64,000 nt of DNA from Ohtaekwangia koreensis (GTDB taxonomy: Bacteria; Bacteroidota; Bacteroidia; Cytophagales; Cyclobacteriaceae): NCBI RefSeq assembly GCF_900167975.1, contig NZ_FUZU01000004.1, positions 682,001 to 746,000 of the forward strand. Reading direction: 5' to 3'. A program made the position numbers and the translations under genes. Below the pieces are notes generated by a model. It had not been told where the DNA came from. It did not search any database and saw only the letters and a program-made list of their open reading frames with translations. Below are positions 18,956-28,241 of this stretch, in pieces (the stretch's first letter is position 1; every line of letters starts with the position of its first letter).

Positions 18956-19711
18956 TCAGAAATATCTTTCGAACGTGATACCGTATGTTATCAATAAATT
19001 CTCACGCCTGGTCTGGCTTAATTTGTTATAGGTAACTGCCGTAGTAAGGCTTAGCCACTTTCTGAGTTTCACGGAGAGACTTGTATTCGATTTAATGATA
19101 TAATCTTTACGATCAGAAAGCGCGTGTTGTAAAAAATCGTAACCTTCTATTACAATTACTTTTTTAATAATCATTCTGAACTTTAGTCGAAAAGAATTTC
19201 GAAAAACTTCATACTGATTATTTCCTTCTTCGGGACTATCATATAGGTCACCTTTTTCATACAGGATACCATCGCTTAAAATCACCAATACATTCTCACG
19301 GTTCACTACATTGTAACCAAGACCTGCTCCGGTTTGTAATCGATGATTGATTTTTAAAGAGTAGCTTTTCTCATAGTTTGCAAGACCCCAGTAATAAAAA
19401 TTCTGAAGCGTTTTATATAGGTTGAAATCAAGGCCTGAATAAATATCATCGTTGGTAAGATTGCCTAACTGCTTTCCATAGATCCAGCTATTGGTTGTAT
19501 TGAACGCGACAGTTTTCTTGCTGATGCTAAAACGAAGATTGTTGTTTAATAAATAAGAAGTTCCATCATTGGTTTTGTTGATCGATCCGGTGGATGCATA
19601 GTTAATATAGTAATGCGTAGTATCATTGAACTGTGAAAAGCCGATGCTTGGTACAAAGGCTGTCGCCAGCACGAACACAATTTGTATAACACGAAGTACA
19701 TCCCCCGCCAT
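18956..19711 (-). CDS. DUF481 outer-membrane barrel protein
   Basis: A 251-residue exported protein with a signal peptide ending near GFSQ (residues about 1-26). The rest is made of amphipathic strands with many aromatic residues and ends in F (ITFERYF), as outer-membrane beta-barrels do. The layout matches DUF481/YdiY-like proteins. Function is unknown. The stop sits immediately beside the stop of the convergent EamA transporter gene. Confidence 0.75.
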   Translation of the reverse strand: MAGDVLRVIQIVFVLATAFVPSIGFSQFNDTTHYYINYASTGSINKTNDGTSYLLNNNLRFSISKKTVAFNTTNSWIYGKQLGNLTNDDIYSGLDFNLYKTLQNFYYWGLANYEKSYSLKINHRLQTGAGLGYNVVNRENVLVILSDGILYEKGDLYDSPEEGNNQYEVFRNSFRLKFRMIIKKVIVIEGYDFLQHALSDRKDYIIKSNTSLSVKLRKWLSLTTAVTYNKLSQTRRENLLITYGITFERYF

Positions 19712-19755
19712 AACTGCAAGGGAATTAAAAAAAGATGCCAGTTAAACCTACACTA

Positions 19756-20121
19756 TTATGGCTTTATGAAGGAAGTAAATGTTACCACTTTACCCTGTTC
19801 ATCGAAACCATACTTTCTAGTGAGGCTATCGGTACTGATGTATAGCATGTATAGCTTCGTGTTTTTGTTCAGGTAAACACCTTCATCTTCCCAACCACGA
19901 TAAAGATCAATGCTGTTTAATGTACGGCGAAGTTTACGGGGTATTTGATTCCCCTCCAGTCTGACGCTGTCACGTTGCGGCCCGATATCTCTTGGTAGCT
20001 CTTTATTATACTTGCTTTCAGGATTGGTGATATCCTTCTCATCATGCCGCACGGTATCGCTTTGTGCCAGCGCACACGAAATTCCGATCACCCAAGCCAA
20101 AACAACCAGCATAACTCTCAT
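19756..20121 (-). CDS. Small exported protein of unknown function
   Basis: A 121-residue protein with a clear signal peptide (MRVMLVVLAWVIGISCALAQ). The mature part has an acidic-basic linker and a short beta-rich C-terminal region (YRGWEDEGVYLNKNTKLYML). I recognise no family. It lies 44 bases upstream of the DUF481 barrel on the same strand, so both may share a transcript and a role at the envelope. Confidence 0.65.
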   Translation of the reverse strand: MRVMLVVLAWVIGISCALAQSDTVRHDEKDITNPESKYNKELPRDIGPQRDSVRLEGNQIPRKLRRTLNSIDLYRGWEDEGVYLNKNTKLYMLYISTDSLTRKYGFDEQGKVVTFTSFIKP

Positions 20122-20189
20122 AGGACAATACAGTATATATCTGTTTGCCCTAAGAAAGCATGCCAGGCTGTGCTATAGATGAAGTTTGT

Positions 20190-21383
20190 TTATTTTCGCA
20201 TGGTCTCGAACCAGGGGACAAATTCCTTCAGCATTGGAAAGAAACTACTGCCGTGTGTTCCTGACGGTATTGCGGTGAGGCTAACGGAAGTGCTTCCTGC
20301 AGCCCTGAAGCTTTCCAACGTAGCTTCGGAATTCTGATACGGGATGATTTCATCCTTTGTGCCGTGATATAGTCGGGTTGGTATTTTTGTGTTCCATCCT
20401 CGAATGCTATTCTCTGTCAATGCTCGTTTCAAATCCAGTTCTCCGGATGGTGACTTGAGGCGAGTATAAAATTCAGCATTCAATAGTGAGGGTACATGTG
20501 TCGTAAGTTTACTATTGATAAAGCTGCCGCCATAATTACCATTCATATAGGTAGCCAATGCCCTGGCATACTTGTCCTGAAAAAAATACTCGAGTGGCTT
20601 GTTCCACTGATATGTATTGTTGTAAGCCATCAACACAAATGCGAGGTAGCCAGGATATGTATAGGATGTACTCGTAGTAATACTATTGAGCATGTGCGTG
20701 AGATCATATCCCCCCGCTCCTGCTGCGACTGCCGTTACCTTCATGTTGTGCGCAGCATTATTTTCAATTTCTTTTGCAGCTGCCAGCGTTACAAATCCAC
20801 CCTCCGAATAACCCGCCAGAAATAACTGATCATTAAACGCGATGTTCTCTTTTTCAAGAAATTCCCGTGAGGACTTTATCATATCAATCACTGTACCGGC
20901 AGCAAGCGCCTGATCGTAGTATGGATGAAATATAGCAGCAGACTCGCCATAGCCAATGAAATCTGGCATAATCGCTATATATCCTGCAGATGCGAAATAC
21001 TCCATACCGGTAGGGCTACTGGAAACTGAAGGCGCTTCCGATTTCAGGAAGGTCGTTCCATGCTGGAGACTTATCAACGGTGCCTTCTGCGTTAAGCCTT
21101 GCGGCACATATATACTACCGGAAGCTTTAATGGACTTACCGTTGTACTCCGTCTCATACACCAACGTGTACGTCTTTACGCTGTACTTTACCAAAGGTGT
21201 AAATTGCTCTTGTCCCGCGAGCTGTGCAAACGTCTTGAGCATTTCCAAGGGAATATCACTTACCTGCTTAACGGACACCAGATGCGTTTCCGCTACGGCA
21301 GGTGTATGATTCGATACCGACTCATCGCCACATCCCAACATAAAACCGGCTGTCATCAATGCTAAATAATTTGATCGTAACAT
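20190..21383 (-). CDS. Alpha/beta hydrolase lipoprotein, secretory-lipase-like
   Basis: A 397-residue predicted lipoprotein: the lipobox FMLGC ends the signal at about residue 18. The fold is alpha/beta hydrolase, with the nucleophile Ser in LAGYSEGGFVTLAA, an acidic residue in YHGTKDEIIPYQNS and a His in PSGTHGSSFF. The sequence around PLISLQHGT and IMPDFIGYGES matches the secretory-lipase/prolyl-oligopeptidase-like group. It probably acts on esters at the periplasmic or outer face of the envelope; the substrate is unknown. Confidence 0.82.
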   Translation of the reverse strand: MLRSNYLALMTAGFMLGCGDESVSNHTPAVAETHLVSVKQVSDIPLEMLKTFAQLAGQEQFTPLVKYSVKTYTLVYETEYNGKSIKASGSIYVPQGLTQKAPLISLQHGTTFLKSEAPSVSSSPTGMEYFASAGYIAIMPDFIGYGESAAIFHPYYDQALAAGTVIDMIKSSREFLEKENIAFNDQLFLAGYSEGGFVTLAAAKEIENNAAHNMKVTAVAAGAGGYDLTHMLNSITTSTSYTYPGYLAFVLMAYNNTYQWNKPLEYFFQDKYARALATYMNGNYGGSFINSKLTTHVPSLLNAEFYTRLKSPSGELDLKRALTENSIRGWNTKIPTRLYHGTKDEIIPYQNSEATLESFRAAGSTSVSLTAIPSGTHGSSFFPMLKEFVPWFETMRK

Positions 21384-21447
21384 TCTATTTCTCCTTTTAT
21401 ATTCAAAAAGTATATATACTCTAAAATAGTTCGTCTTTTCAATCCAT

Positions 21448-22764
21448 TCACCGGCTCATTCCAGCAAGCCAACCTACCATTCCATCTTTTGTCTTGACAA
21501 AGCTATAGCGACCAAAATTTGCCAATATTTCTACGGGCATTGATTTGGTCAGATACGCAAGCGGTATACTATCATCCTTAACTTCCGACAGAAGTGTGGC
21601 AGGCGCATTCAACTTGACAAACTTCCCCTTATCAGCAGGGCTCACTGATTTTCTCAAAATATAGCCTTGCCTTTTATCCGGAAGTGACACTCTATACCAA
21701 TCCTTACTTTGTGCGAGGATCTTCACGTATGCGTTTTTAGCGAGCGTTACTTTTAGCGGACGTTTCTCATCGGGCCCGGCTCTTAAAACTGTTTTCTTCT
21801 CATGAACACGATAAGCTTGTACACTAAACGCGGTGTCCAGCGGCAGTGAGTTTACAAGTGCGTCCATAGTTCTGACGTAGTGAATCGGATCTTTACTTCT
21901 TACCTGGTATATACCAAAATGTAAATGTGATGGTGTCGTTCGCGCATTGCCAGTGTTGCCAACAAGCCCAAGCGTATCACCTTGTTTTACTCTTGCTCCC
22001 GTCTTTACAAGTTGCTCATCGAGGTGAGCAAAGTAATACGAATGGCCCCGTTTACCATCTTGCATCCACACAACTTTTCCACCCAGGGTACTGGTTCCTA
22101 CGCGTGTAATTATCCCTGCCGCGGGCGCAACGATCGGTGTACCTTTGGCTGCAAATATATCTATACCTTCATGCAGGCGCTTGCCACTTTCACGGACATC
22201 ACCATAAAAACTTCCTATCGACCGATTCGAGGCGCCAGATACCGGATTGATCAACACGGGTGTCATTGAAATCGTGAGCGTGTAGTAAGCATTCACCAAT
22301 AGTTCAGGCTGTAGCCGAATGAGACATGTATAATCATGATCGAATTCATGCGTTAGCATCAGTGCAGAGTCTGCATGAGCGAGTGGAGTCCACACAGAAT
22401 CTTTCCACACAAAAAGATCCAGGAAGATTTTTGAATTTGCACTGCTTTTTACAGCGCCACTAATCTTCAACACCTGTCCATCGCGCACAGGGAAACTATA
22501 GCAACGCGCTTCCACTTCGCTGGCTTGAAAAACTCCCGCCTCGGAAAAAGGAAGTGCAATGCTAACCGAATCGTTCAGAGCTTTTTGTCCCGCCTCGATC
22601 CACGCAGTTGCCATAGGCGATTTGTCCAGGTGCGCTTTTTCAAGCGATTCAATATATAGCTCATATGGTGTTTTATGGGAGAATGCTGTCTTTACATTGT
22701 GTAAACTATTACACGAAATGATAACGCATCCCAAGAATAGAAAAAGGATTTTTTGCATTACCAT
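21448..22764 (-). CDS. M23-family peptidoglycan endopeptidase lipoprotein
   Basis: A 438-residue lipoprotein with lipobox IISC near residue 18. The LytM/M23 domain spans about 190-310, with Zn ligands in HEGIDIFAAKGTP and HLHFGIY and a conserved GHSYYFAHLDEQ strand. Beyond it are two bacterial SH3-like segments (about 320-380 and 390-438). M23 enzymes cut peptide cross-links in murein. The N-terminal region before the peptidase (about 60-180) is beta-rich and not recognised. Start chosen at the ATG at 22764; a GTG three codons earlier is possible. Confidence 0.9.
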   Translation of the reverse strand: MVMQKILFLFLGCVIISCNSLHNVKTAFSHKTPYELYIESLEKAHLDKSPMATAWIEAGQKALNDSVSIALPFSEAGVFQASEVEARCYSFPVRDGQVLKISGAVKSSANSKIFLDLFVWKDSVWTPLAHADSALMLTHEFDHDYTCLIRLQPELLVNAYYTLTISMTPVLINPVSGASNRSIGSFYGDVRESGKRLHEGIDIFAAKGTPIVAPAAGIITRVGTSTLGGKVVWMQDGKRGHSYYFAHLDEQLVKTGARVKQGDTLGLVGNTGNARTTPSHLHFGIYQVRSKDPIHYVRTMDALVNSLPLDTAFSVQAYRVHEKKTVLRAGPDEKRPLKVTLAKNAYVKILAQSKDWYRVSLPDKRQGYILRKSVSPADKGKFVKLNAPATLLSEVKDDSIPLAYLTKSMPVEILANFGRYSFVKTKDGMVGWLAGMSR

Positions 22765-22887
22765 ATTCAACACGGGAGCTAAGTTTTTAGTTTAATCCGT
22801 TGCCAATGATACATACAAGCCGTGGGACGTTCTTAAATTCTATCAGGTGTGGTTTTTTCTATACACTTTCGTTTAACTCGGAATTGA

Positions 22888-23895
22888 ATGATGCGATGTT
22901 TTGAATTGAAGTGGTGGTTTGTATATATCAGCATTTTCGTTAGCGGCTCAACCTACTCTCAACGCAAAGCCGTTGATCTCGTCCGTGATAGTATTGATCA
23001 CGAAAAGTTTATGTTTCTTATTAATGCCAATCGAGAGCAAAGCTATATAACGATTACGGAAGGCTTTGGAAATCTGGAGCCGCTACTGATGGAAGCGAAA
23101 CTCTCACCAAGCTATTTTTTTTCAAGAAAGAAAAAGACTTGGGCTCTGTTGCTTAATCCACAAGTACAGATTCGTATGCAGAATACGGAATCATGGCCAA
23201 TCAACACACCAAGCTATAAAGCACATCTCACGTTTTTTCACTCGATCGATTTCTGGCAACGTTCATTTCTGAAGAAGCTTTTTTTCGAGAACGCGTTGTG
23301 GTCTGTTACAGTTGGACACCATAGTAACGGGAAAGCCGGAAGCTACTATATAAACGATACTACTAAAGTTATTGACATGGAAGACGGCAACTTCGCCACA
23401 AACTATATGATTGGAAGTATATCTACGTATAAAGCCAAATTGATCCGCAGAAATATGGTTGCATTCCGGTCTATTAAAGGAAGTGTAGAAATACATCCAC
23501 GTCCATGGTCGGTAGAGGAAATAAGAGATTCGTATGGAAGATATAGGTTTTTTGGAACCTTGGGTATGGGTGGCCCATGGCGGGAAGCGAAAAAAACCTG
23601 GGCCAACCGTTGGCTTCAGCAATCAAGTATAGAACTACAGGTTGGATGGATTGCCGGAAAGATGGATAGTAAAAGCCCGGTTGATGTCAGTAAACGCCTG
23701 ATCATCGACATACATTATCAATATTACCCGGAATGGTTTGATGAAATCGCATTCTTCCTCCGTTATTATCGAGGACAGGATTATTATAATCTATACTTTG
23801 TAAACACTATATACGTTGTCAGTTTCGGACTTACTTCTAATATACTTAGTCCAAGGCAGGCAATAAAATTCTTCAAAAACAAGAACAGCTATTAG
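22888..23895 (+). CDS. Phospholipase A1-like outer-membrane protein
   Basis: A 335-residue exported protein with a signal peptide ending near STYSQ and a strand-rich body. The segment at residues 143-148, GHHSNG, reproduces the His-x-Ser-Asn-Gly spacing of OmPLA (PldA), with H144 and S146 as candidate catalytic residues. A downstream Asn in NFATNY could complete the triad. The late RYYRGQDYYNLYF resembles the calcium-binding Gly loop region. PldA hydrolyses misplaced phospholipids in the outer leaflet. Overall similarity to PldA is weak, so this is a motif-based call. It converges on exbD. Confidence 0.55.
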   Translation: MMRCFELKWWFVYISIFVSGSTYSQRKAVDLVRDSIDHEKFMFLINANREQSYITITEGFGNLEPLLMEAKLSPSYFFSRKKKTWALLLNPQVQIRMQNTESWPINTPSYKAHLTFFHSIDFWQRSFLKKLFFENALWSVTVGHHSNGKAGSYYINDTTKVIDMEDGNFATNYMIGSISTYKAKLIRRNMVAFRSIKGSVEIHPRPWSVEEIRDSYGRYRFFGTLGMGGPWREAKKTWANRWLQQSSIELQVGWIAGKMDSKSPVDVSKRLIIDIHYQYYPEWFDEIAFFLRYYRGQDYYNLYFVNTIYVVSFGLTSNILSPRQAIKFFKNKNSY

Positions 23896-23917
23896 CAGGC
23901 TTATACGAATATATACT

Positions 23918-23958
23918 TTACAAGTACACCATATCGCTATGCTATGCTGTACTTGTAA
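23918..23958. terminator. Inverted repeat between convergent genes
   Basis: A perfect 11-base inverted repeat (TTACAAGTACA at 23918-23928, its complement at 23948-23958) with a 19-base spacer, between the ends of the OmPLA-like gene and exbD. A third half-site TTACAAGT lies inside the exbD C-terminal codons near 23975. No U-tract follows on either strand, so a role as a bidirectional terminator is plausible but unproved. Confidence 0.4.
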
Positions 23959-23973
23959 TACAGTTGTGCTTTA

Positions 23974-24483
23974 TTACAAGTTTGATTCCTGAACTAATGC
24001 CTCGTCTAATGGTGTAATTGGAACTAGCGAATATCGAAGGGCTTTGGTAATGGCAATCTCGTCCAGTATATCTACCAGGTTCTGGTATCTTGACTTATCG
24101 GAGGGTTTGATCAGCAAGTACATATCTTTGATCTCGCTGTTCTTATCCAATAGCAATTTACGGATGCCCTGCGGAGAAAAATCAGTGACATGTACTTTTG
24201 GATCCTGAACACCATGATACCAGTATACTTTATTCTTCTCTCCAAGAATCAACGTGATAACACGTTCCGCTTTAACCATCGGTAATGGAGTAGTTTCCTT
24301 TACTTTATCAGGCACCGTGACTTCCATTATAAAAGGATCTTGCAACTTACTGGTTAGCATGAAAAAAGTAAGTAATAAAAAAGCAAGGTCCACCATTGGC
24401 GTCATGTCCATGTGAATAGACATTTTTCTACTCCGAACGTTCCCGCGATGATCACCGGAAGATTGTTGTGTGATTGCTGCCAT
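23974..24483 (-). CDS. exbD: ExbD/TolR-type biopolymer transport protein
   Basis: A 169-residue protein with a cytoplasmic N-terminus, one membrane segment (VDLAFLLLTFFML, residues about 31-43) preceded by the essential-type Asp in MVDLAF, and a periplasmic domain. ExbD works with ExbB and TonB to energise outer-membrane receptors. No exbB or tonB is in the window. Lone or duplicated ExbD genes are common in Bacteroidota, so its partner is probably elsewhere. The periplasmic domain is longer than E. coli ExbD and includes KVHVTDFSPQGIRKLLLDKN. Confidence 0.9.
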   Translation of the reverse strand: MAAITQQSSGDHRGNVRSRKMSIHMDMTPMVDLAFLLLTFFMLTSKLQDPFIMEVTVPDKVKETTPLPMVKAERVITLILGEKNKVYWYHGVQDPKVHVTDFSPQGIRKLLLDKNSEIKDMYLLIKPSDKSRYQNLVDILDEIAITKALRYSLVPITPLDEALVQESNL

Positions 24484-24575
24484 AAAGTTTAAGTTTATAC
24501 ACTCTATAATTCATGGCTTGGTAAATCGTCACAGTTTGGGGCAAAATTTATTACTCAAATGTGTATAGTGTTAAA

Positions 24576-27500
24576 CTATGCACTGGTCTGATTTCGAATA
24601 TATACTTTAAACGTTGTACCGTTGCCGGTCTGGCTTTCTACTTCTATTTTTCCTCCCAATGCAGTTGCCTGGGTTTTTACGAGGTACAAGCCCATCCCTT
24701 TTCCCTCCACATGGGAATGAAATCGACTATAAAGCGTAAAAAGCTTGTCTCTGTATAGCGGCAGATCCATCCCTAAACCGTTATCACTTACCGTTATACA
24801 AATGTGCTCCTGTACAATCTGTGATTGTATACGGATCACCGGTGGTATATTTGGATTCCTATATTTAATAGCATTGCTAATGAGGTTCATTAATATACTA
24901 TCGAGATACGGCTTTAAGGTGTAAACCACTGCTGCATTAGAAAAATCTTCCTCAAACACAGTGTGAGTTTCTTCAATTTCCTTCTCAAGATTAATTTTAA
25001 CGAGCTTCAATTCATCGGCCAGGTTTATTCGGGTAATGACCGATGTATTATCTTTTCGCAATTCCAAAACGGTGTTTAAGTCTTTCACAACACGGTCCAA
25101 TTCCTCAGTTGTAAACATAATACGATCGATGATCATGTTAACTTCATTTGGATCATTGCGGATTATTCCCAAAACATTACCGAGTCCTAAAATGCGCGCA
25201 ACAGGAGCTCTCAGGTTATGTGCTGAAATAAATGCAAACTGCTCAAGCTGCTGATTATACTCCACCAGGTCACGTGTCCGCTCTTCTACTTCAGCTTCTA
25301 GTGTTTCATTCCGGAGTATAATTTCATCATTTTGCTTCTCGATGATCTCACGGGCGTATTGCAGCTCCATATTCTGTTCGGAAACAAGATCACGTTGTGC
25401 AGATATTTGCTGCTGTATTTGCAGAAGTTCTTCATTTTGATGCGCCAGTTCCCGGGTTCTCCGTTCTACTATATCTTCGAGTTTCCTGTTTTGTTGTGTG
25501 ATTCTGCTGACTCGAACTTTATACGTGCCCATAACCACTGATATTATTATTATACTCGCCAATGATCTGAACCACCATGTTTCCCACCATGGGGGAAGTA
25601 TACGTATTATCAACAGTGTCCCTTCCTCATTCCACAAACCATCGTTATTACTTGCTTTTACTTTAAATATATAGTAGCCTGGATCAAGATTGGTAAACGT
25701 TACTGAACGCTGATCTCCTACATAATTCCAAGTGTCATCAAATCCCTCCAACTTATAGGCGTATTGGTTTTTTGTCGGAGCCGTGTAATTCAACGCCACA
25801 TAATTGATGGTAAAAAAATTATACTCGGGGGAAAGCGAAACCTCGAATGCTTCACTGATCTGTTGCGTTAGTATACCATCCTTGTCGCCCACTTTAACAG
25901 ATTGATTAAAAAGCTTCAGGTCAGTTATGTATACCGGTGGTATATATGGGTTATCTTTTATACTGTCTGGATAAAATACATTTACTCCTTTGCCGCCAAA
26001 AAAGAATTGTCCCTCGTCATTTTTAAAACATACATTAGCCTTGAATTCGTTACTTAGCAATCCATCATTAACATCGTAGTATTTAAACTTGTTTGTCTCC
26101 GGATTAAACTTAGAAATACCCTCGGCAGTACTAAGCCAAAGATTTCCACTGTTATCCTCCAGAATTCCATAGACGATGTCATTCTTCAATCCGCTCTCTA
26201 TAGTATATCGCTTGCTATATTTCTTATTGATAATCAGGTATAATCCGTTATTCGTGCCGACCCATAATCTTCGCTTTTTATCTTCGACGATGCAGTTTAC
26301 CAAACCGCCAACAGAATGGAAGTTGGGATCCATGCTGGTATTGAAACTAACAATCTTTTGAGTATGCGGATCAAATAGAGCAAGGTCTTCAATGGTTCCT
26401 ATCCATACGTTGCCTTCACTATCTTCGTGAATTGTTCTTATATAATTATTATATTCAAATTTGTCACTCCGATAATTTGTAAATATTCCTCTCTTCTCGT
26501 CTTGCAAAATATTTAATCCCTTATAAGTACCGGCTAGTAATTTTCCGGATTCTTTCAATTGCGCTATAGCGAAGACGTTAGCATCCGACATACTATTTAT
26601 TCTTTCCGAATCTGGCTTATAGGTTATAAACCGATTATTCACTTCATCAAAACGATTAAGCCCTCCAGCCCATGTACCAAACCACATTTGCTGTTTGCTG
26701 TCTTCCAGAATAGAAAGTATAGGATTGCTGCTAAGGCTATTAGGATTATTCTCAGAGTGATTAAAGTAATGTACATTAGAACCGTCCTTCATCGCTATAC
26801 CATTTTCAGTGCCCACCCAAAAACGTTTTTTGGAATCTTGCCAGATTGCATTAACCACATCATTTTCCAGAGGTATATCCAATTCAGAAAACTTGTCTTT
26901 CATTCTATCGATAACACAAAGTCCTTTTGAATACATTCCAATCCAAATTCGACCTTGCCTATCTTTATACAGCACCCAAACCGAATTATCAGGCAAAGAC
27001 GAAGGGTCGTTCTTTATGTTTGAGAAATTCTTGAAATTATCGGTTCGTGTATCGAGCTGTGAGAGTCCACCATTTTCTGTACCGATCCAAATATAGTCTC
27101 CGTCCATGCAAAGACTTAAAGTATTGTCCACCAGTGGTGCCGTATGGTTTTGCAATAGTGCCTTTGAGTAATTTTTAAATTTCCCTGTGGCTATTTCAAA
27201 TTTACTCACGCCTCCCTCCGTGGCAATCCATATATATCCTTTGGGATCCCTTATAATTTGATGAACACCATTATGGATAATAGTGTTGCGATTATTTTTA
27301 TCCGCTGAATATTTCTTAACCGAATTCGTTTTCTCATTCCATTTAAAGAAGCCAATATTCCGGACACCAATCCAAAATTCATCAGCTGCATCCCGTGATA
27401 TGAAGAGTGTAGGATTTTCAGAACGGAAAAGTGTACTACGTTTCCATTGATGAGATATTTTATCCAACCGATCAATAAAAGCATTATGTGATTTGACACC

Positions 27501-27923
27501 ACCAATCCATATATAGTCTTTGTCCTCCGTAATTACACCGATTTCACAGTTAAAATTATACTCTTTGATTCGTTCGAAATTATCTTGTTTGATATTATAG
27601 GTATGCAGTCCTCCGTTACTTGTACTAATCCAAAGAATTCCTCGACTATCCTCATAAAGATTGAGGATGGAATTTTTCAAAAGACTGGTAGTATCGTTAG
27701 GCAGATTCCGATATACTTTAAATTCATAACCATCGAAACGATTTAATCCATCTTCAGTGGCTACCCATATAAATCCACGAGAATCCTGGAGTATAGAAGT
27801 AACTCGTGAATTGGAAAGCTCAGAGTGCAATTCAATTTTCGAGAATTTGATTTTTTCAACTGACGTTTGAGCGAACGCCTGACAACAGAAGAATATAAAA
27901 CAACAACCCCAGAACCCCTTCAT
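24576..27923 (-). CDS. Two-component propeller sensor histidine kinase
   Basis: A 1115-residue membrane sensor. After a signal peptide (residues about 1-19) come about twelve two-component-regulator propeller repeats, seen as recurring I-W-I/V-G-T and DSRG/EDxxG motifs. A Y_Y_Y domain (about 690-775), one membrane segment (about 788-808), a long coiled coil, an atypical HisKA with H902 in FISAHNLRAPVARI and a complete HATPase domain follow. It lacks the receiver and AraC domains of classical hybrid two-component systems that control polysaccharide loci, so a separate response regulator is needed. Ligand unknown; polysaccharides or other polymers are usual for this input domain. Confidence 0.88.
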   Translation of the reverse strand: MKGFWGCCFIFFCCQAFAQTSVEKIKFSKIELHSELSNSRVTSILQDSRGFIWVATEDGLNRFDGYEFKVYRNLPNDTTSLLKNSILNLYEDSRGILWISTSNGGLHTYNIKQDNFERIKEYNFNCEIGVITEDKDYIWIGGVKSHNAFIDRLDKISHQWKRSTLFRSENPTLFISRDAADEFWIGVRNIGFFKWNEKTNSVKKYSADKNNRNTIIHNGVHQIIRDPKGYIWIATEGGVSKFEIATGKFKNYSKALLQNHTAPLVDNTLSLCMDGDYIWIGTENGGLSQLDTRTDNFKNFSNIKNDPSSLPDNSVWVLYKDRQGRIWIGMYSKGLCVIDRMKDKFSELDIPLENDVVNAIWQDSKKRFWVGTENGIAMKDGSNVHYFNHSENNPNSLSSNPILSILEDSKQQMWFGTWAGGLNRFDEVNNRFITYKPDSERINSMSDANVFAIAQLKESGKLLAGTYKGLNILQDEKRGIFTNYRSDKFEYNNYIRTIHEDSEGNVWIGTIEDLALFDPHTQKIVSFNTSMDPNFHSVGGLVNCIVEDKKRRLWVGTNNGLYLIINKKYSKRYTIESGLKNDIVYGILEDNSGNLWLSTAEGISKFNPETNKFKYYDVNDGLLSNEFKANVCFKNDEGQFFFGGKGVNVFYPDSIKDNPYIPPVYITDLKLFNQSVKVGDKDGILTQQISEAFEVSLSPEYNFFTINYVALNYTAPTKNQYAYKLEGFDDTWNYVGDQRSVTFTNLDPGYYIFKVKASNNDGLWNEEGTLLIIRILPPWWETWWFRSLASIIIISVVMGTYKVRVSRITQQNRKLEDIVERRTRELAHQNEELLQIQQQISAQRDLVSEQNMELQYAREIIEKQNDEIILRNETLEAEVEERTRDLVEYNQQLEQFAFISAHNLRAPVARILGLGNVLGIIRNDPNEVNMIIDRIMFTTEELDRVVKDLNTVLELRKDNTSVITRINLADELKLVKINLEKEIEETHTVFEEDFSNAAVVYTLKPYLDSILMNLISNAIKYRNPNIPPVIRIQSQIVQEHICITVSDNGLGMDLPLYRDKLFTLYSRFHSHVEGKGMGLYLVKTQATALGGKIEVESQTGNGTTFKVYIRNQTSA

Positions 27924-28241
27924 GTTTTAATAGTGACAGGTGATAGTATCCAAAGAATCTGCGCTGTAATTCGAGCTGTCTAATTTGATAATTCTTACAA
28001 CTCTCAGAGCATTTACAACATGTAAAGATGATTGGAACCGGGGAATACAATTCTCTGCATTATTAGTTATTCGTCTATAAATAAAATACTGATACGTATA
28101 TCGGTATTTTTACTTAGATTTTTCATCCCGTACATAAATCTAAAGCACAAGGTACTTCTATTGAGTCATAATAAATGGGGGAGTATATAATTATAAAAAA
28201 AGCGAATATCCGGACAGAACAGAAGTCATACTTCGTCTACA
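27924..28241. other. Gene-free stretch between two minus-strand genes
   Basis: 318 bases separating the propeller kinase from the GT39 glycosyltransferase. It contains no open frame worth calling. The only structure I see is the imperfect dyad at 28083-28110. The upstream region of the kinase must lie here, but no confident promoter motif was found. Confidence 0.5.
28083..28110 (-). terminator. Putative terminator or AT-rich dyad
   Basis: Twelve-base arms (28083-28094 and 28099-28110) pair with one G-U in RNA around the loop CGTA. On the minus strand the stem is followed by TTTTATTTAT. It lies about 130 bases past the end of the GT39 gene and could end that transcript; a role as a control site for the kinase gene is the alternative. 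Confidence 0.4.
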
